Assembly: GCA_009937575.1 (NCBI GenBank) | Contig: JAACFI010000004.1 | Span: 1 to 38,923, forward strand | Source: Haliea sp. | GTDB taxonomy: Bacteria; Pseudomonadota; Gammaproteobacteria; Pseudomonadales; Halieaceae | Length of the DNA: 38,923 bases | Direction of reading: 5' to 3' | Shown: piece by piece, positions 23,496 through 32,890 of the stretch | How positions within the stretch are numbered: position 1 is the stretch's first letter | Layout of the letters: the number at the start of each line of letters is the position of its first letter | Notes under the pieces: generated by a model | Databases searched by the model: none | Told to the model about the DNA's origin: nothing | The model's input: only the letters and a program-made list of their open reading frames with translations | Translations under genes and position numbers: made by a program

Positions 23496-24278
23496 ATGTG
23501 CCTGTTGATCTTTGCCCACCGGGTAGCCGACGGCTACCCCCTGGTACTCGCCGCCAACCGGGACGAGTTCTACAACCGGCCGACGGCCCCGGCGCAATTC
23601 TGGCCGGACCATCCCGAGCTGCTGGCCGGGCGGGACCTGGAACAGGGCGGCACCTGGATGGGCGTCACGCGGGGGGGACGATTCGCCGCCATCACCAATT
23701 ACCGGGACCCCGCCCGCACCGCCCCCGCACCCCGCTCCAGGGGTGAGTTGCCCCTGGGTTTCCTCACCGGGAACAACACCCCCGCGGCTTACATGGCACA
23801 GCTGCGCACCGACGCCGGGCACTATGCGGGTTTCAACCTGCTGCTGGGGGATGCCGGGGAGCTCTGGTATTTCACCAACAGCGGCCGGGGGGCGGACCAG
23901 GAGCCAACATGCCTGGAACCGGGTATCTACGGGTTGAGCAACGACCAGCTGGACACCCCCTGGCCCAAGGTCGATGCGGGCAAAAGGAAACTGCAGGCCG
24001 TGCTGGACAGCGCTTCACCCCCCGATCACGATGCCCTGGGGCAGGTGGTGGGAGACCGCCAGCAGGCCAGCCCCAGGGCCCTCGCCCGGCAGGGCCTGGA
24101 GGGGGAAATGGATCAGTTGTTGTCTGCCCAATTTATCGTCACCGGGCTCTATGGCACCCGCTCTACCACCTCACTGTGGCTCGACGCCCGGGGCGGGGTG
24201 GACTGGCGGGAAGTGAGTTTCAACGACCGGGGAGAGCTGAACGGTACGCAGCAGGTCGCCTTTCGACTTTCAGACTGA
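23496..24278 (+). CDS. NRDE-family (TANGO2-like) protein
   Basis: A 260-residue cytoplasmic protein that begins MCLLIFAHR; Cys2 would be the N-terminal nucleophile if the protein is an Ntn-type hydrolase. The name-giving motif is intact: 'LVLAANRDEFYNRPTAPAQF', followed by 'LAGRDLEQGGTWMGVTRGGR', 'GFNLLLGDAGELWYFTN' and 'TGLYGTRSTTSLWL'. The eukaryotic relative TANGO2 affects lipid and haem handling, but the bacterial role is unknown. The ATG at 23496 was chosen because the Cys must be second; an upstream start at 23439 is less likely. It is inserted, on the opposite strand, between the usual neighbours ptsP and lgt, and ends 9 nt from ptsP. Confidence 0.9.
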   Translation: MCLLIFAHRVADGYPLVLAANRDEFYNRPTAPAQFWPDHPELLAGRDLEQGGTWMGVTRGGRFAAITNYRDPARTAPAPRSRGELPLGFLTGNNTPAAYMAQLRTDAGHYAGFNLLLGDAGELWYFTNSGRGADQEPTCLEPGIYGLSNDQLDTPWPKVDAGKRKLQAVLDSASPPDHDALGQVVGDRQQASPRALARQGLEGEMDQLLSAQFIVTGLYGTRSTTSLWLDARGGVDWREVSFNDRGELNGTQQVAFRLSD

Positions 24279-24287
24279 GAGGCAGTC

Positions 24288-26555
24288 CTACTCCACAGGA
24301 TTGTGGATGAATTTCTCCATGCCGTGCTCGGTCAGGAACCGCTCCAGGTGCTGGTGCACCTCCCCGGCCCGATCCAGGCTCATCACCTCCTCCAGCAGGT
24401 CACGGGCCTCCCCCAGGTGGACATTGCGCAGGGCTTTCTTGACCTTGGGCAGGCTGGTGGCATTCATAGACAGAACGTCATAGCCCATGGCCAGAAGTAG
24501 AACGGCGCCCTCCGGGTCGCCGGCCAATTCTCCGCAGATACCGATGGGGACGTTCTCCTCCCTGCTGGCCTCCGCCACAGCGGCCAGCGCCTGCAGTACC
24601 GCCGGGTGCAGGGAGTGGTAAAGGTCAGCGACCCGGGCGTTATTGCGATCCACCGCCAGCAGGTACTGGGTCAGGTCGTTGCTGCCCACCGACATAAAAT
24701 CCACCCGCCTGGCCAGTGCGCGGGCCTGGTAGACCGCCGCCGGCACTTCCACCATTACCCCGATGGGAGGCAGTTCGCCCTCCACACCCTCCTGCACCAC
24801 CTCCCGATGGCTGCGGTGAATCAGCTCCATGGCCTCTTCCAGTTCGGGCACATTGCAGACCATGGGCAGCATGATGCGCAGGTTGTTCAGCCCTTCGTTG
24901 GCCTTCAACATGGCGCGGATCTGCGCCAGGAAAATCTCCGGGTGGTCCAGGGTGACCCGGATCCCGCGCCATCCCAGGAAGGGATTGTCCTCCTCGATGG
25001 GGAAATAGGGCAGGGATTTGTCGCCGCCGATATCCAGGGTACGCATGGTCACGGGTCGCGGCGCGAAGGCCTCGAGCTGATTGCGGTAGATCTGCCGCTG
25101 TTCCTCCTCGCTGGGAAAGCGGTCCCGCAGCAGGAAGGGTATCTCGGTGCGATACAGGCCCACTCCCTCGGCGCCCTGTTCCAGCGAGCGAGTGACATCC
25201 GCCATCAGTCCGGTGTTCACCCACAGGGGCATGCGGTGGCCGTCCAGTGTCTCACAGGGCAGGTCACGCAGGGATTCCAGGTCCAGGGTCAGGGCGAGAT
25301 CTTCATCCAGTACCTCCTGGAATCGCTGTTTGACCTCGGGCAGGGGATTGAGATGCACGGTGCCGTTGTAGCCGTCGATGACGACTTCCCGGTCCTGCAG
25401 TCGCGTGTAGGGAAGGTCCACCGCGCCCATGACTGTGGGTACACCCATTGCACGGGCGAGAATCGCCACATGGGAATTACCGGAACCGCGCACGGAGATC
25501 AGGCCGGCCAGTTTCTCCCGGGGTATCTCCCCAAGGGAGGACGCGGTCAGCTCCTCCCCCACCAGGATGGTCTGGTCCGGAAAGCTGCGCTCTTCCTTGT
25601 CAGCCTCCTGGAGGTAAGCGAGCACTCGCGTACCCAGATCCTTCACGTCTACGGCACGTTCCTTGAGATAACTGTGCTCCATGCGCTCAAAGTGGCGAAT
25701 GTGCTCTATCATCACCTGGCTCAGGGCGCCCTGGGCCCACTGGCCGGCCCTGATCAGCCCGACCACTTCCGCACCTATGGCGGAGTCATCCAGAATTCCC
25801 AGGTACACGTCGAACAGGGCATGGTCCTCGGGACTGAGCTGCGAACCGAGGTTGTCGGCCACCGCCTGGACATCCCTGGTTACACTCTGCAGCGCCTCCC
25901 GGAAAGCCCGCAACTCCTGGCGACGGTCCTCTGCCTGGCGTTGCGGCACGGCGTAGAGATCGGCGATCGGTGAAACCACGACCGCGGTGCCGATGGCGAT
26001 TCCCGGCGCGCCGGGGACACCGCCGATCTTGGCCGGCGCACCCTCCCCGGGAGAGATATCCTCCTGCACCGCCCCGGTCACCTGGGCGTGTGCAATGACT
26101 CCCGCCAGCTGAGCGGACATGGTGACAAGGAACGCCTCGTCGCTCTCGTCGAAGCGTCGCCGGTGCGCCTGTTGCACCACGAGTACGCCGAGTACATCCC
26201 GCTGGTGGATGATGGGCACGCCGAGGAAAGCATGGTAGCGTTCCTCGCCGATGTCGGGCAGGAACTGGAAGCTGGGGTGGTTCTCGGCATTCTCCAGGTT
26301 GACCGGCTCCTCTCGCTCGGCCACCAGCCCTACCAGGCCCTCTCCGGCGGCCAGGCTGGCGATGCCTACCTGCTCCTCGTTCAGCCCCTCAGTGGCGCGG
26401 AACACGTAGCGCCCGGTATTGGCGTCACGCATATAGACGCTGCAAACCTCGGTGCCCATGGCCTCGCGCACCCGGCGCACAATGATATCCAGGGCATCGT
26501 CCAGGCCCTCGGCGGCATTGACCTCCTGGACGATATGGCGGAGGGTCTCAAGCAT
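24288..26555 (-). CDS. ptsP: Nitrogen-PTS enzyme I, PtsP
   Basis: Takes phosphate from phosphoenolpyruvate and passes it to NPr in the nitrogen-related PTS, which reports nitrogen and carbon state. The 755-residue product has an N-terminal GAF domain (about 1-160, '[17 protein letters not shown]'), a linker, then the enzyme I domains: phospho-His362 in '[16 protein letters not shown]', the PEP-binding barrel with '[12 protein letters not shown]', '[15 protein letters not shown]', '[11 protein letters not shown]' and '[20 protein letters not shown]', and active-site Cys in '[12 protein letters not shown]'. It overlaps rppH by 8 nt, as in the conserved rppH-ptsP pair. Confidence 0.96.
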   Translation of the reverse strand: MLETLRHIVQEVNAAEGLDDALDIIVRRVREAMGTEVCSVYMRDANTGRYVFRATEGLNEEQVGIASLAAGEGLVGLVAEREEPVNLENAENHPSFQFLPDIGEERYHAFLGVPIIHQRDVLGVLVVQQAHRRRFDESDEAFLVTMSAQLAGVIAHAQVTGAVQEDISPGEGAPAKIGGVPGAPGIAIGTAVVVSPIADLYAVPQRQAEDRRQELRAFREALQSVTRDVQAVADNLGSQLSPEDHALFDVYLGILDDSAIGAEVVGLIRAGQWAQGALSQVMIEHIRHFERMEHSYLKERAVDVKDLGTRVLAYLQEADKEERSFPDQTILVGEELTASSLGEIPREKLAGLISVRGSGNSHVAILARAMGVPTVMGAVDLPYTRLQDREVVIDGYNGTVHLNPLPEVKQRFQEVLDEDLALTLDLESLRDLPCETLDGHRMPLWVNTGLMADVTRSLEQGAEGVGLYRTEIPFLLRDRFPSEEEQRQIYRNQLEAFAPRPVTMRTLDIGGDKSLPYFPIEEDNPFLGWRGIRVTLDHPEIFLAQIRAMLKANEGLNNLRIMLPMVCNVPELEEAMELIHRSHREVVQEGVEGELPPIGVMVEVPAAVYQARALARRVDFMSVGSNDLTQYLLAVDRNNARVADLYHSLHPAVLQALAAVAEASREENVPIGICGELAGDPEGAVLLLAMGYDVLSMNATSLPKVKKALRNVHLGEARDLLEEVMSLDRAGEVHQHLERFLTEHGMEKFIHNPVE

Positions 26556-27060
26556 TCCCCTGGCGCCCCGCCCACTTCTCGGTATGTCTTCCCAGAGGCA
26601 GGGCCAGCTCTTTCATGGCCCGGCGGTACACTTCCCGCTTGAATGAAATCACCTGGTTAAGTGGGTACCAGTAGCTGACCCAGCGCCAGTGATCAAATTC
26701 GGGTTTGTCGTTGATATCCAGCTTCACCGCTTCATCGTCCGCCAGCATGCGCAGCAGAAACCATTTCTGTTTCTGGCCGATACAGACCGGATTCTGCCGC
26801 TTGCGAACAAATCGACTGGGCAGCCGGTAGCGCAACCAGCCCCTGGTGGCGGCCAGGACTTCCACGGCTTCGGGATCCAGCCCCACTTCTTCATGCAATT
26901 CGCGGTAGAGGGCCTGTTCGGGGGTTTCCCCGTCGTTTATTCCCCCCTGGGGAAACTGCCAGGCGTCCCGGCCACCCACCCGGCGAGCCCACAGCACCTG
27001 CCCCCTGTCATTGGCCAGGACTATGCCTACATTCGCTCTGAAGCCATCTGAATCGATCAC
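26548..27060 (-). CDS. rppH: RNA pyrophosphohydrolase RppH (Nudix)
   Basis: Removes pyrophosphate from the 5' end of mRNAs to start decay. The 170-residue product has the Nudix box '[20 protein letters not shown]' plus VGL, and the RppH-specific 'WQFPQGGIN' and '[10 protein letters not shown]' segments; '[11 protein letters not shown]' and '[13 protein letters not shown]' follow the family pattern. I took the GTG at 27060 ([12 protein letters not shown]), which gives the usual length; the longer frame to 27408 reads through the divergent gene's promoter and coding start. Confidence 0.95.
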   Translation of the reverse strand: MIDSDGFRANVGIVLANDRGQVLWARRVGGRDAWQFPQGGINDGETPEQALYRELHEEVGLDPEAVEVLAATRGWLRYRLPSRFVRKRQNPVCIGQKQKWFLLRMLADDEAVKLDINDKPEFDHWRWVSYWYPLNQVISFKREVYRRAMKELALPLGRHTEKWAGRQGNA

Positions 27061-27121
27061 GTGGGGGCATCTACTGTTATTCGAACGGGTTATTGTTCCA
27101 CACTTTGCAGCCCCTGAGAAA

Positions 27122-27150
27122 TTTACTATCCGTCGGGCAGCGGCTATGCT
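27122..27150 (+). promoter_or_regulatory. Candidate promoter of the HAD phosphatase gene
   Basis: TTTACT (27122-27127), 17-nt spacer, TATGCT (27145-27150), 27 nt before the GTG start. The 117-nt gap is shared with the divergent rppH promoter. Confidence 0.45.
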
Positions 27151-27177
27151 GGCCGCCCGCAAACAGAGGACCTCGCG

Positions 27178-27831
27178 GTGACACTGGCCATTTTCGACCT
27201 CGACAACACGCTTATCGGCGGTGACAGCGATCACCTGTGGGGCTGTTTTGTCTGCGAGCGCGGGCTGGTAGACGGCGAGGACTTTGCCGCCCGCAACGAG
27301 CAGTTCTACGAGGACTACAAGTCGGGAAAGCTGGATATAGACGCCTACCTGCGCTTCGCCCTCTCTCCCCTGGTGGGCCACCCACGGGAACAACTCGATG
27401 CCTGGCACCGGGATTTCATGGCCACCAAGATCGAGCCGATCATGCTACCCAAGGCGGCCGAGCTGATCGACAGCCACCGGCAACGGGGCCATGAATTGCT
27501 GATTGTCACGGCCACCAATTCCTTTATCACCCGGCCCATCGCCCACACCCTGGGAATCGACGAACTGCTGGCCTGTGAGGGGGAGATCATCGACGGTATG
27601 TACACGGGAGAACCCCAGGGCGTCCCCTCCTACCACGCGGGCAAGGTGACCAGGTTGAACCAGTGGCTGGAACAGCGGGACACGACGCTGGAGGGGGCCT
27701 GGTTCTACAGTGACTCCCACAACGACCTGCCGCTGCTGGAACTGGTGGACAATCCGGTGGCGGTAGACCCGGACGACATTCTGTTGGCCAGGGCGCGGGA
27801 GGCTGGCTGGCCCGTGATTTCCCTTCGTTAG
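27178..27831 (+). CDS. HAD-family phosphatase, subfamily IB
   Basis: A 217-residue cytoplasmic HAD hydrolase. Motif I is '[19 protein letters not shown]' with the nucleophile Asp and the second Asp; motif II is the Thr in '[12 protein letters not shown]'; motif III/IV are '[13 protein letters not shown]' and '[15 protein letters not shown]'. It matches the SerB-like/CicA group that often sits divergent from rppH. The substrate is probably a small phosphomonoester, perhaps phosphoserine or a nucleotide, but that cannot be read from sequence. GTG start preceded by GAGGA. Confidence 0.9.
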   Translation: MTLAIFDLDNTLIGGDSDHLWGCFVCERGLVDGEDFAARNEQFYEDYKSGKLDIDAYLRFALSPLVGHPREQLDAWHRDFMATKIEPIMLPKAAELIDSHRQRGHELLIVTATNSFITRPIAHTLGIDELLACEGEIIDGMYTGEPQGVPSYHAGKVTRLNQWLEQRDTTLEGAWFYSDSHNDLPLLELVDNPVAVDPDDILLARAREAGWPVISLR

Positions 27832-27919
27832 ATTCCGAGGCAATATCCATAAAATTTGCTACCTTATTATTGGCACGCCCGTGGTTTTTAATGAGCTCAT
27901 CCGAGTTAAGGACGCTGAC

Positions 27920-28732
27920 ATGGATTTTTACCGACTTTGTGGCACTACTGCCTGCGCGGCTCTCATGGCTTTTTCACTCACTGCCCGGACGCAGGAAACC
28001 TACCTGCCGGGAGACAAGTTTTCCCATGACCTGATTGATGGCGGCAACGGGCCGGAGATGGTGGTTTTGCGCGAGGGCAAGTTTGTATTCGGCGGCGGCC
28101 GGGTGGGGGAAGACCCCGAGGACCTGGTTATCGAGATTTCCCGGCCCTTCGCCATCAGCACCACGGAAATCACGGTGGGTTTGTATCGCCAGTTTCTCAA
28201 GGCGAGTCAGTCCGGCGACCTGAAGACTTTTGATGTTGCCAACGACAGCCTACCCATATCGGGTATCAGCTGGGACCGGGCGGAAGCCTTTATCAGCTGG
28301 CTCAACTACCAGACGGGCTACCACTACAGCCTGCCCAGTTCCACCCAGTGGGAGTACGCGGCGAGAGCGGGCTCCCAGAAGACTTACAGCTGGGGCAACG
28401 AGGTCGGCAAGGGCAACGCCAACTGCATGGAATGCGGGGTGGCCTTCGAGGGTATGACGGCACCAGTAGCAAGTTTCAAAGCCAATGCCTGGGGCATCTA
28501 TGACATGGAGGGCAATGTCTGGGAGTGGACCAAGGACTGCCTGGACGCCAACAGCAAACCTCCCCTCAACGGCATGCCCCAGTTGTTCGGCAACTGCGAC
28601 ACCCGTGAATTGCGCGGCGGCTCGGCCCAGTCAGATGCCTGGTCAATCCGCATCAATTCCCGCGCTTCCGCACCGCGCCAGTCACGCAACTCGGACGCGG
28701 GAATACGGGTGGTGATGCAATTACCCCGGTAG
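27920..28732 (+). CDS. Exported SUMF1/FGE-fold protein
   Basis: A 270-residue protein with a signal peptide ('ACAALMAFSLTARTQ', cleavage about residue 25) and an FGE-sulfatase-type domain: 'FAISTTEITVGLYRQFLK', 'PISGISWDRAEAFISWLN', 'RLPS-like LPSSTQWEYAARAGS', 'WGIYDMEGNVWEWTKDC' and 'ELRGGSA'. Where formylglycine-generating enzymes carry their copper-binding Cys pair after the GGS motif, this protein has 'SAQSDAW', so enzyme activity is unlikely; the 'NCMECG' pair is a different, structural site. It may bind ligands in the periplasm. The ATG at 27920 has AAGGA 9 nt upstream. It overlaps the convergent methyltransferase gene by 12 nt. Confidence 0.87.
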   Translation: MDFYRLCGTTACAALMAFSLTARTQETYLPGDKFSHDLIDGGNGPEMVVLREGKFVFGGGRVGEDPEDLVIEISRPFAISTTEITVGLYRQFLKASQSGDLKTFDVANDSLPISGISWDRAEAFISWLNYQTGYHYSLPSSTQWEYAARAGSQKTYSWGNEVGKGNANCMECGVAFEGMTAPVASFKANAWGIYDMEGNVWEWTKDCLDANSKPPLNGMPQLFGNCDTRELRGGSAQSDAWSIRINSRASAPRQSRNSDAGIRVVMQLPR

Positions 28733-29920
28733 TTTCACCGCGAACACCGCTTTCAGGTACTCGGTTTCGGGGATCGCAGGGTGAACCGGGTGATCCGGGC
28801 CCTGGGCGCCCTGCTCCACCACGCGTAATTGGCAATCCGCGCGCACGGCGGCCTGTTGCAAGGCACCCATCAGCTCCGCGCGGGACAGGTGCATGGAGCA
28901 GGAACCGGCCACCAGCAGGCCGCCGGGAGTCAGCAGTTTCAGGCCCAGCTCGTTGATGCGTCGGTAGGCGGTGGTGCCTTTCTTGAGATCTTTCTTGCGC
29001 TGGATGAAGGCGGGTGGGTCCAGGATGACCACATCGAACTGCAGGCCCTCGTGACGCATGGCGGCCATGGTCTCGGGTGCGGAGCCACGGCGGGTAGTGA
29101 CATGGACTGCCACCTTGTTGAGCGCCGCGTTGGCCATTACCCCTTCCAGGGCCTGGGCGGAGCTGTCCAGGCAACACACTTTGCCGGCGCCGAAGGCGGC
29201 GGCCTGTATGCCCCAACCACCGATATAACTGTACACGTCGAGCACGGATTTACCGGGCACCCAGGGCCTGAGGCGGGCGCGGGACATCCGGTGATCGTAG
29301 AACCAGCCGGTTTTCTGGCCGCTGTAGACCGGGGCAAGGAAGTCCACACCGTTTTCCCGCAGGGGTAACTGCTCCGGCACGTCTCCGTGAACAATTTCGA
29401 TTTGCTCCGCCAGGCCCTGCTGGCGCCTGCTGCGGGAATCACCGCGCAGCAGCACTCCTGTGGGTTGCAGAGTAGTGACCAGTGCCGCCACCAGGGGGTC
29501 GCGATAGCGCTCTATGCCGGCGTTGTTCAGCTGGGCGACCAGGTAATCCCCGAAGCGGTCCACCACCACGCCCGGAAGACCGTCGCTGTCACCGTAGACC
29601 AGTCGATAACAGGGTTCGTCGAAAACCCTCTGGCGCAGGTTCAGGGCGACCTGCAATCGCTCGATAAACAGGGATTGGTCCAGCGGGCGCTGCTCACCTG
29701 GGGCATACAGCCTGGCGCAGATAAGTGACTGGGGCTCCATGTAGGCGCAACCCAGTATACGGCCGTCGGCGCTCCTGACCTGCACGGCATCGCCGGCCTG
29801 GTAATGGCCCAGGGGAGTGCTGTCAGTGTCGACTTCGTTGGAATAGACCCAAAGGTGGCCACCGCGCAGACGCCGGTCGGCGCCCCTGCGCAGGACCAGC
29901 TCAGCCACGGGGCTATGCAC
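28721..29920 (-). CDS. rlmI: Class I SAM-dependent rRNA methyltransferase, RlmI-like
   Basis: The 399-residue product has an N-terminal PUA-like domain ('RRLRGGHLWVYSNEVD', 'AGDAVQVRSADGRILGCAYM'), a linker with 'YGDSDGLPGVVVDRFGDYLV' and a Rossmann methyltransferase domain: 'GWFYDHRMSRARL', SAM-binding 'VLDVYSYIGGWGIQAAAFGA', 'DVVILDPPAF' and the 'VAGSCSMHLS' Cys. E. coli RlmI methylates C1962 of 23S rRNA, so this is the probable function. I chose the GTG at 29920 (20 nt after gcvH), which gives the family length; a second GTG at 29908 is possible, and the frame from 30052 would run into gcvH. Confidence 0.9.
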   Translation of the reverse strand: MHSPVAELVLRRGADRRLRGGHLWVYSNEVDTDSTPLGHYQAGDAVQVRSADGRILGCAYMEPQSLICARLYAPGEQRPLDQSLFIERLQVALNLRQRVFDEPCYRLVYGDSDGLPGVVVDRFGDYLVAQLNNAGIERYRDPLVAALVTTLQPTGVLLRGDSRSRRQQGLAEQIEIVHGDVPEQLPLRENGVDFLAPVYSGQKTGWFYDHRMSRARLRPWVPGKSVLDVYSYIGGWGIQAAAFGAGKVCCLDSSAQALEGVMANAALNKVAVHVTTRRGSAPETMAAMRHEGLQFDVVILDPPAFIQRKKDLKKGTTAYRRINELGLKLLTPGGLLVAGSCSMHLSRAELMGALQQAAVRADCQLRVVEQGAQGPDHPVHPAIPETEYLKAVFAVKLPG

Positions 29921-29939
29921 GCTTATTGACGGGCGGCGC

Positions 29940-30329
29940 TTACTCGTCGTCGCACTGTTTTTGGTAGTCCTCTGCCGACAACAGACCGTCCAACTCGCTG
30001 GTGTCACTGGGCTGCAGCTTGAAAAACCAGCCATCATTATAGGGGTCGGCATTCACGGTTTCGGGCTCGTCTTCCAACTGCTCGTTGATCGCGATCACCT
30101 CGCCACCCACCGGTGCGTAGATATCAGAGGCCGCCTTGACAGACTCCACCACCCCGGCATCGTCACCAGCCGCGAGCGTCGCGCCCACTTCCGGCAGTTC
30201 GACGAAAACCACGTCTCCCAGTGCGTCCTGGGCGTGGTCGGTGATGCCGACGGTGACCGTGCCACCCTCTTCCAGCCGCGCCCACTCGTGGCTGCTGGCG
30301 TATTTCAGTTCACTGGGGGTCTGGCTCAT
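29940..30329 (-). CDS. gcvH: Glycine cleavage system H protein
   Basis: The 129-residue lipoyl carrier of the glycine cleavage complex. '[21 protein letters not shown]' marks the start, the lipoyl-Lys is 65 in '[19 protein letters not shown]', and the C-terminus '[12 protein letters not shown]' is typical. It moves the aminomethyl group between GcvP and GcvT. Here it stands alone between ubiI and the RlmI-like gene; in many relatives gcvT, gcvH and gcvP lie together downstream of ubiI. Its partners must be encoded elsewhere, or it serves as a lipoyl relay. Confidence 0.95.
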   Translation of the reverse strand: MSQTPSELKYASSHEWARLEEGGTVTVGITDHAQDALGDVVFVELPEVGATLAAGDDAGVVESVKAASDIYAPVGGEVIAINEQLEDEPETVNADPYNDGWFFKLQPSDTSELDGLLSAEDYQKQCDDE

Positions 30330-30425
30330 GTCGAATCCTCTGGTGCTGTTTCAGTTGGCGACGTGCCGGCGGCCACCATTCTAACTGGCGGGCGATGAAA
30401 AACAATAATCCACGGGGTAGCGCGG

Positions 30426-31643
30426 TCAACCCAGCCCCATGGCATGGCGGATCAACTGCTGTTTCAGCGGCGCTATCTGGTCAACTCCGCGCATGCCCAC
30501 GTTGCGCAGCCAGCGAAGCGGCAAGGCCTGCTGCTCGAACAGGCGCTTGAAACCGTCCATGGCGGCCATCATCAGCAGGTTTTCCCCCTTGCGGCGCCGT
30601 TGGTAGCGACGCAGCAGGGCCAGCTCACCCGGGCTGGTACCCCGCTCGCGACCGGCGAGGATTTCCTCCGCCAGCACTGCCACGTCCTGCAGGCCCAGGT
30701 TGATCCCCTGGCCTGCCAGGGGGTGGATGGTATGGGCAGCATCGGCCACCAGGGCAATACCCGGCTGTACGTAATCAACCGCGTGACGTTGGCGCAGGGG
30801 AAAGGCGAATCGCGGCGAACTGCCGAAAATTCCACCCAGGCGGCCCTCGATCGCCTGTTCCAGCTCCCGGCAGAATGCCGCCTCTTCCAGGGCCAGCAGA
30901 TCGTCCACCAGTTCCTCTCGCAGGGACCAGACAATGGAACAGTAGTGCCTCTGCCCATCCCCGGGCAGCGGCAAAAAAGCGAGGGGTCCGGAGGGCAGGA
31001 AGCGCTGCCAGGCCGTCTCCCGGTGGCTGTGCTCCAGCTCCACTGAGGCGACGATGGCGCGGTGGCCGTAGTCCCACTCCCGGGTTTCGAAGCCCGCCAT
31101 TTCCCTCACCCGGGACAGGGCACCGTCGGCCGCCACCAGCAGGTCCGCCTGTAGCGACTCGCCACCCTCCAGGCCGATCTGCACCGGTCGGTCATCGCCG
31201 CCATCACAGGCAGCCAGGCGCGCCGGGTTGTAGAGGGCGATATCCGGCGCCCCCTGTACCCGCGACAGCAAAGCCTTGACGATCGCCCGGTTCTCCACGA
31301 TATACCCCAACGCCGGCGCGTCCACCTCGCTGCAATCGAACTCGATCTGGCCGGTGCCCTCCGCATCCCATACGGTCATGTGCCGGTAGGGGAGCTGGCG
31401 GTACCCGGCGATCGATCGCCAGGCATCCAGATCCTCCAGCAATCGCCGGGATCGGGGTGTCAGGGCGCTTACCCTCGCGTCGAAATACTCCAGGCCGATA
31501 CCGGCCGGCAGTTCCTCTTCCGCCAACGGCATGGCCTCCACCAGGGCGATGCGCATTCCGCGGCCACTGAGGGAGGCGGCCAGTGCGCTACCGGCGATAC
31601 CGGCACCGATCACCGCCACATCGTACTGTCCCGTTTCAGCCAC
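30426..31643 (-). CDS. ubiI: Ubiquinone biosynthesis FAD hydroxylase UbiI-type
   Basis: A 405-residue flavin hydroxylase of the UbiH/COQ6 family, acting on the aromatic ring of ubiquinone precursors at the inner membrane. 'DVAVIGAGIAGSALAASLSG' binds FAD, 'LLVAADGALSRVR' is the DG motif and 'VADAAHTIHPLAGQGINLGL' the second FAD motif. The tail 'MMAAMDGFKRLFEQ' fits UbiI/VisC rather than UbiH. UbiI adds the C5 hydroxyl in E. coli. It overlaps the upstream ubiH by 8 nt. Confidence 0.92.
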   Translation of the reverse strand: MAETGQYDVAVIGAGIAGSALAASLSGRGMRIALVEAMPLAEEELPAGIGLEYFDARVSALTPRSRRLLEDLDAWRSIAGYRQLPYRHMTVWDAEGTGQIEFDCSEVDAPALGYIVENRAIVKALLSRVQGAPDIALYNPARLAACDGGDDRPVQIGLEGGESLQADLLVAADGALSRVREMAGFETREWDYGHRAIVASVELEHSHRETAWQRFLPSGPLAFLPLPGDGQRHYCSIVWSLREELVDDLLALEEAAFCRELEQAIEGRLGGIFGSSPRFAFPLRQRHAVDYVQPGIALVADAAHTIHPLAGQGINLGLQDVAVLAEEILAGRERGTSPGELALLRRYQRRRKGENLLMMAAMDGFKRLFEQQALPLRWLRNVGMRGVDQIAPLKQQLIRHAMGLG

Positions 31644-32886
31644 TGGCCCGTTCTCCCAGTTCCGCCACGCCTGCGGCGTAGCGCACGAATTCCCGCTTCA
31701 ACGGCGGCAGGATGTCCAGCCCCGCCAGGGCCATATCCCGGGCCAGGCCCAGCACCGGGTCACTGTGCATGAACAACGAGGGCACCCGGTCACTGAAGCC
31801 GATGGTGCGCTCCTGGTCGGGCAACTGGCGCTTCTGGTAGCGCTGCAGCATGGCCAGGTCGCCCGGTGCGACACCTGCAGCCACCCCCTCGGACAGCACC
31901 GCCGCCAGTTCCGCCACGTCCCGCAGGGCCAGGTTATAGCCCTGCCCCGCTACCGGGTGCAGCGCGTGGGCGGCATTGCCCATCACCACCACCCCCTGGC
32001 GCACCTGTTCGGCTGACTGCACCAGGGCCAGTGGATAGCTGTGCCTGTCGCCCACCTGCTGCAGGCGGCCCAGGCGGTAGCCGTAGCGCTGCTGCAGCTC
32101 ACGTAAAAATTCATCCTCCGGACATGCCTGTAAATGTTCTGCCCGTTCCGGCGGCAGAGTCCACACCAGCGCACTGCGATTTTCTCCACCCGGCGCTGGC
32201 AACAGGGGAAGCAGCGCCAGGGGACCCTCGTCGGTAAAGCGCTCGTAGGCGCAGCCCCGGTGGGGCTGGGCGGTGGCGATATTGGCGATCAGGGCGTGCT
32301 GGCGATAGGGTTTTTCCTCCACCGCCACCCCCAGGGCATCCCTCAGCCCCGAATTGGCGCCATCGGCCACCAGCAGCAGGGACGCTTCTATTTCGTCCTC
32401 GACATCACCCTCCAGGCGCAGGCGCACCCCGTCACCGGAAGGGGAGGCATTCACTACCCTGGCTGGGCTGCGAACTTCTACCCGACCCTGTCGGTAGAGC
32501 GCCTGGATCAGGGTGTTCCCCAGCCAGGCATTTTCCACCACGTAGCCCAGAGCCGGCCAGCCATAGTCACCCGCCAGCATCAGGGTACTGCCGAAGCGTC
32601 CCCGGCTGGAAACGTGGATGCTCTCGATAGGGCACAACCACTGCTGCAGGTCTTCCCACACCTGCATCTGCTCGTAGATCAGCCGGGTGCTGTAACTGAG
32701 CGCGGTGGAGCGGGCGTCAAACGACGGGTGGTACTCGGGCCTGCCATCGGCACTGACCTTGGGAAAGGGAAAACCCTCCACCAGGCAGATACTGGTCTCA
32801 TCCGGCATCAGCCTGGCCAGTTGCAGGGCCAGGCTGATGCCCACCATGCCACCCCCCGCGATGACAATGTCTCTGTGCCCACTCAT
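31636..32886 (-). CDS. ubiH: 2-octaprenyl-6-methoxyphenol hydroxylase UbiH
   Basis: A 416-residue FAD hydroxylase. 'DIVIAGGGMVGISLALQLAR' binds FAD; 'LLLVADGANSGLRDALG' is the DG motif; 'VVMGNAAHALHPVAGQGYNL' has GN in place of GD, as in E. coli UbiH. It also keeps 'FDARSTALSYSTRLIYEQM'. UbiH hydroxylates C1 of the ring in ubiquinone synthesis. It lies between pepP (4-nt gap) and ubiI (8-nt overlap), the same order as in E. coli. Confidence 0.94.
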   Translation of the reverse strand: MSGHRDIVIAGGGMVGISLALQLARLMPDETSICLVEGFPFPKVSADGRPEYHPSFDARSTALSYSTRLIYEQMQVWEDLQQWLCPIESIHVSSRGRFGSTLMLAGDYGWPALGYVVENAWLGNTLIQALYRQGRVEVRSPARVVNASPSGDGVRLRLEGDVEDEIEASLLLVADGANSGLRDALGVAVEEKPYRQHALIANIATAQPHRGCAYERFTDEGPLALLPLLPAPGGENRSALVWTLPPERAEHLQACPEDEFLRELQQRYGYRLGRLQQVGDRHSYPLALVQSAEQVRQGVVVMGNAAHALHPVAGQGYNLALRDVAELAAVLSEGVAAGVAPGDLAMLQRYQKRQLPDQERTIGFSDRVPSLFMHSDPVLGLARDMALAGLDILPPLKREFVRYAAGVAELGERASG

Positions 32887-32890
32887 AGCA

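Noticed and set aside
24606-25973. Plus-strand frame of 455 codons
   Set aside because: Antisense to ptsP; His/Gln/Gly-rich noise.
27061-27408. N-terminal extension of rppH
   Set aside because: Crosses the divergent HAD gene and its promoter; RppH reaches family length from GTG 27060.
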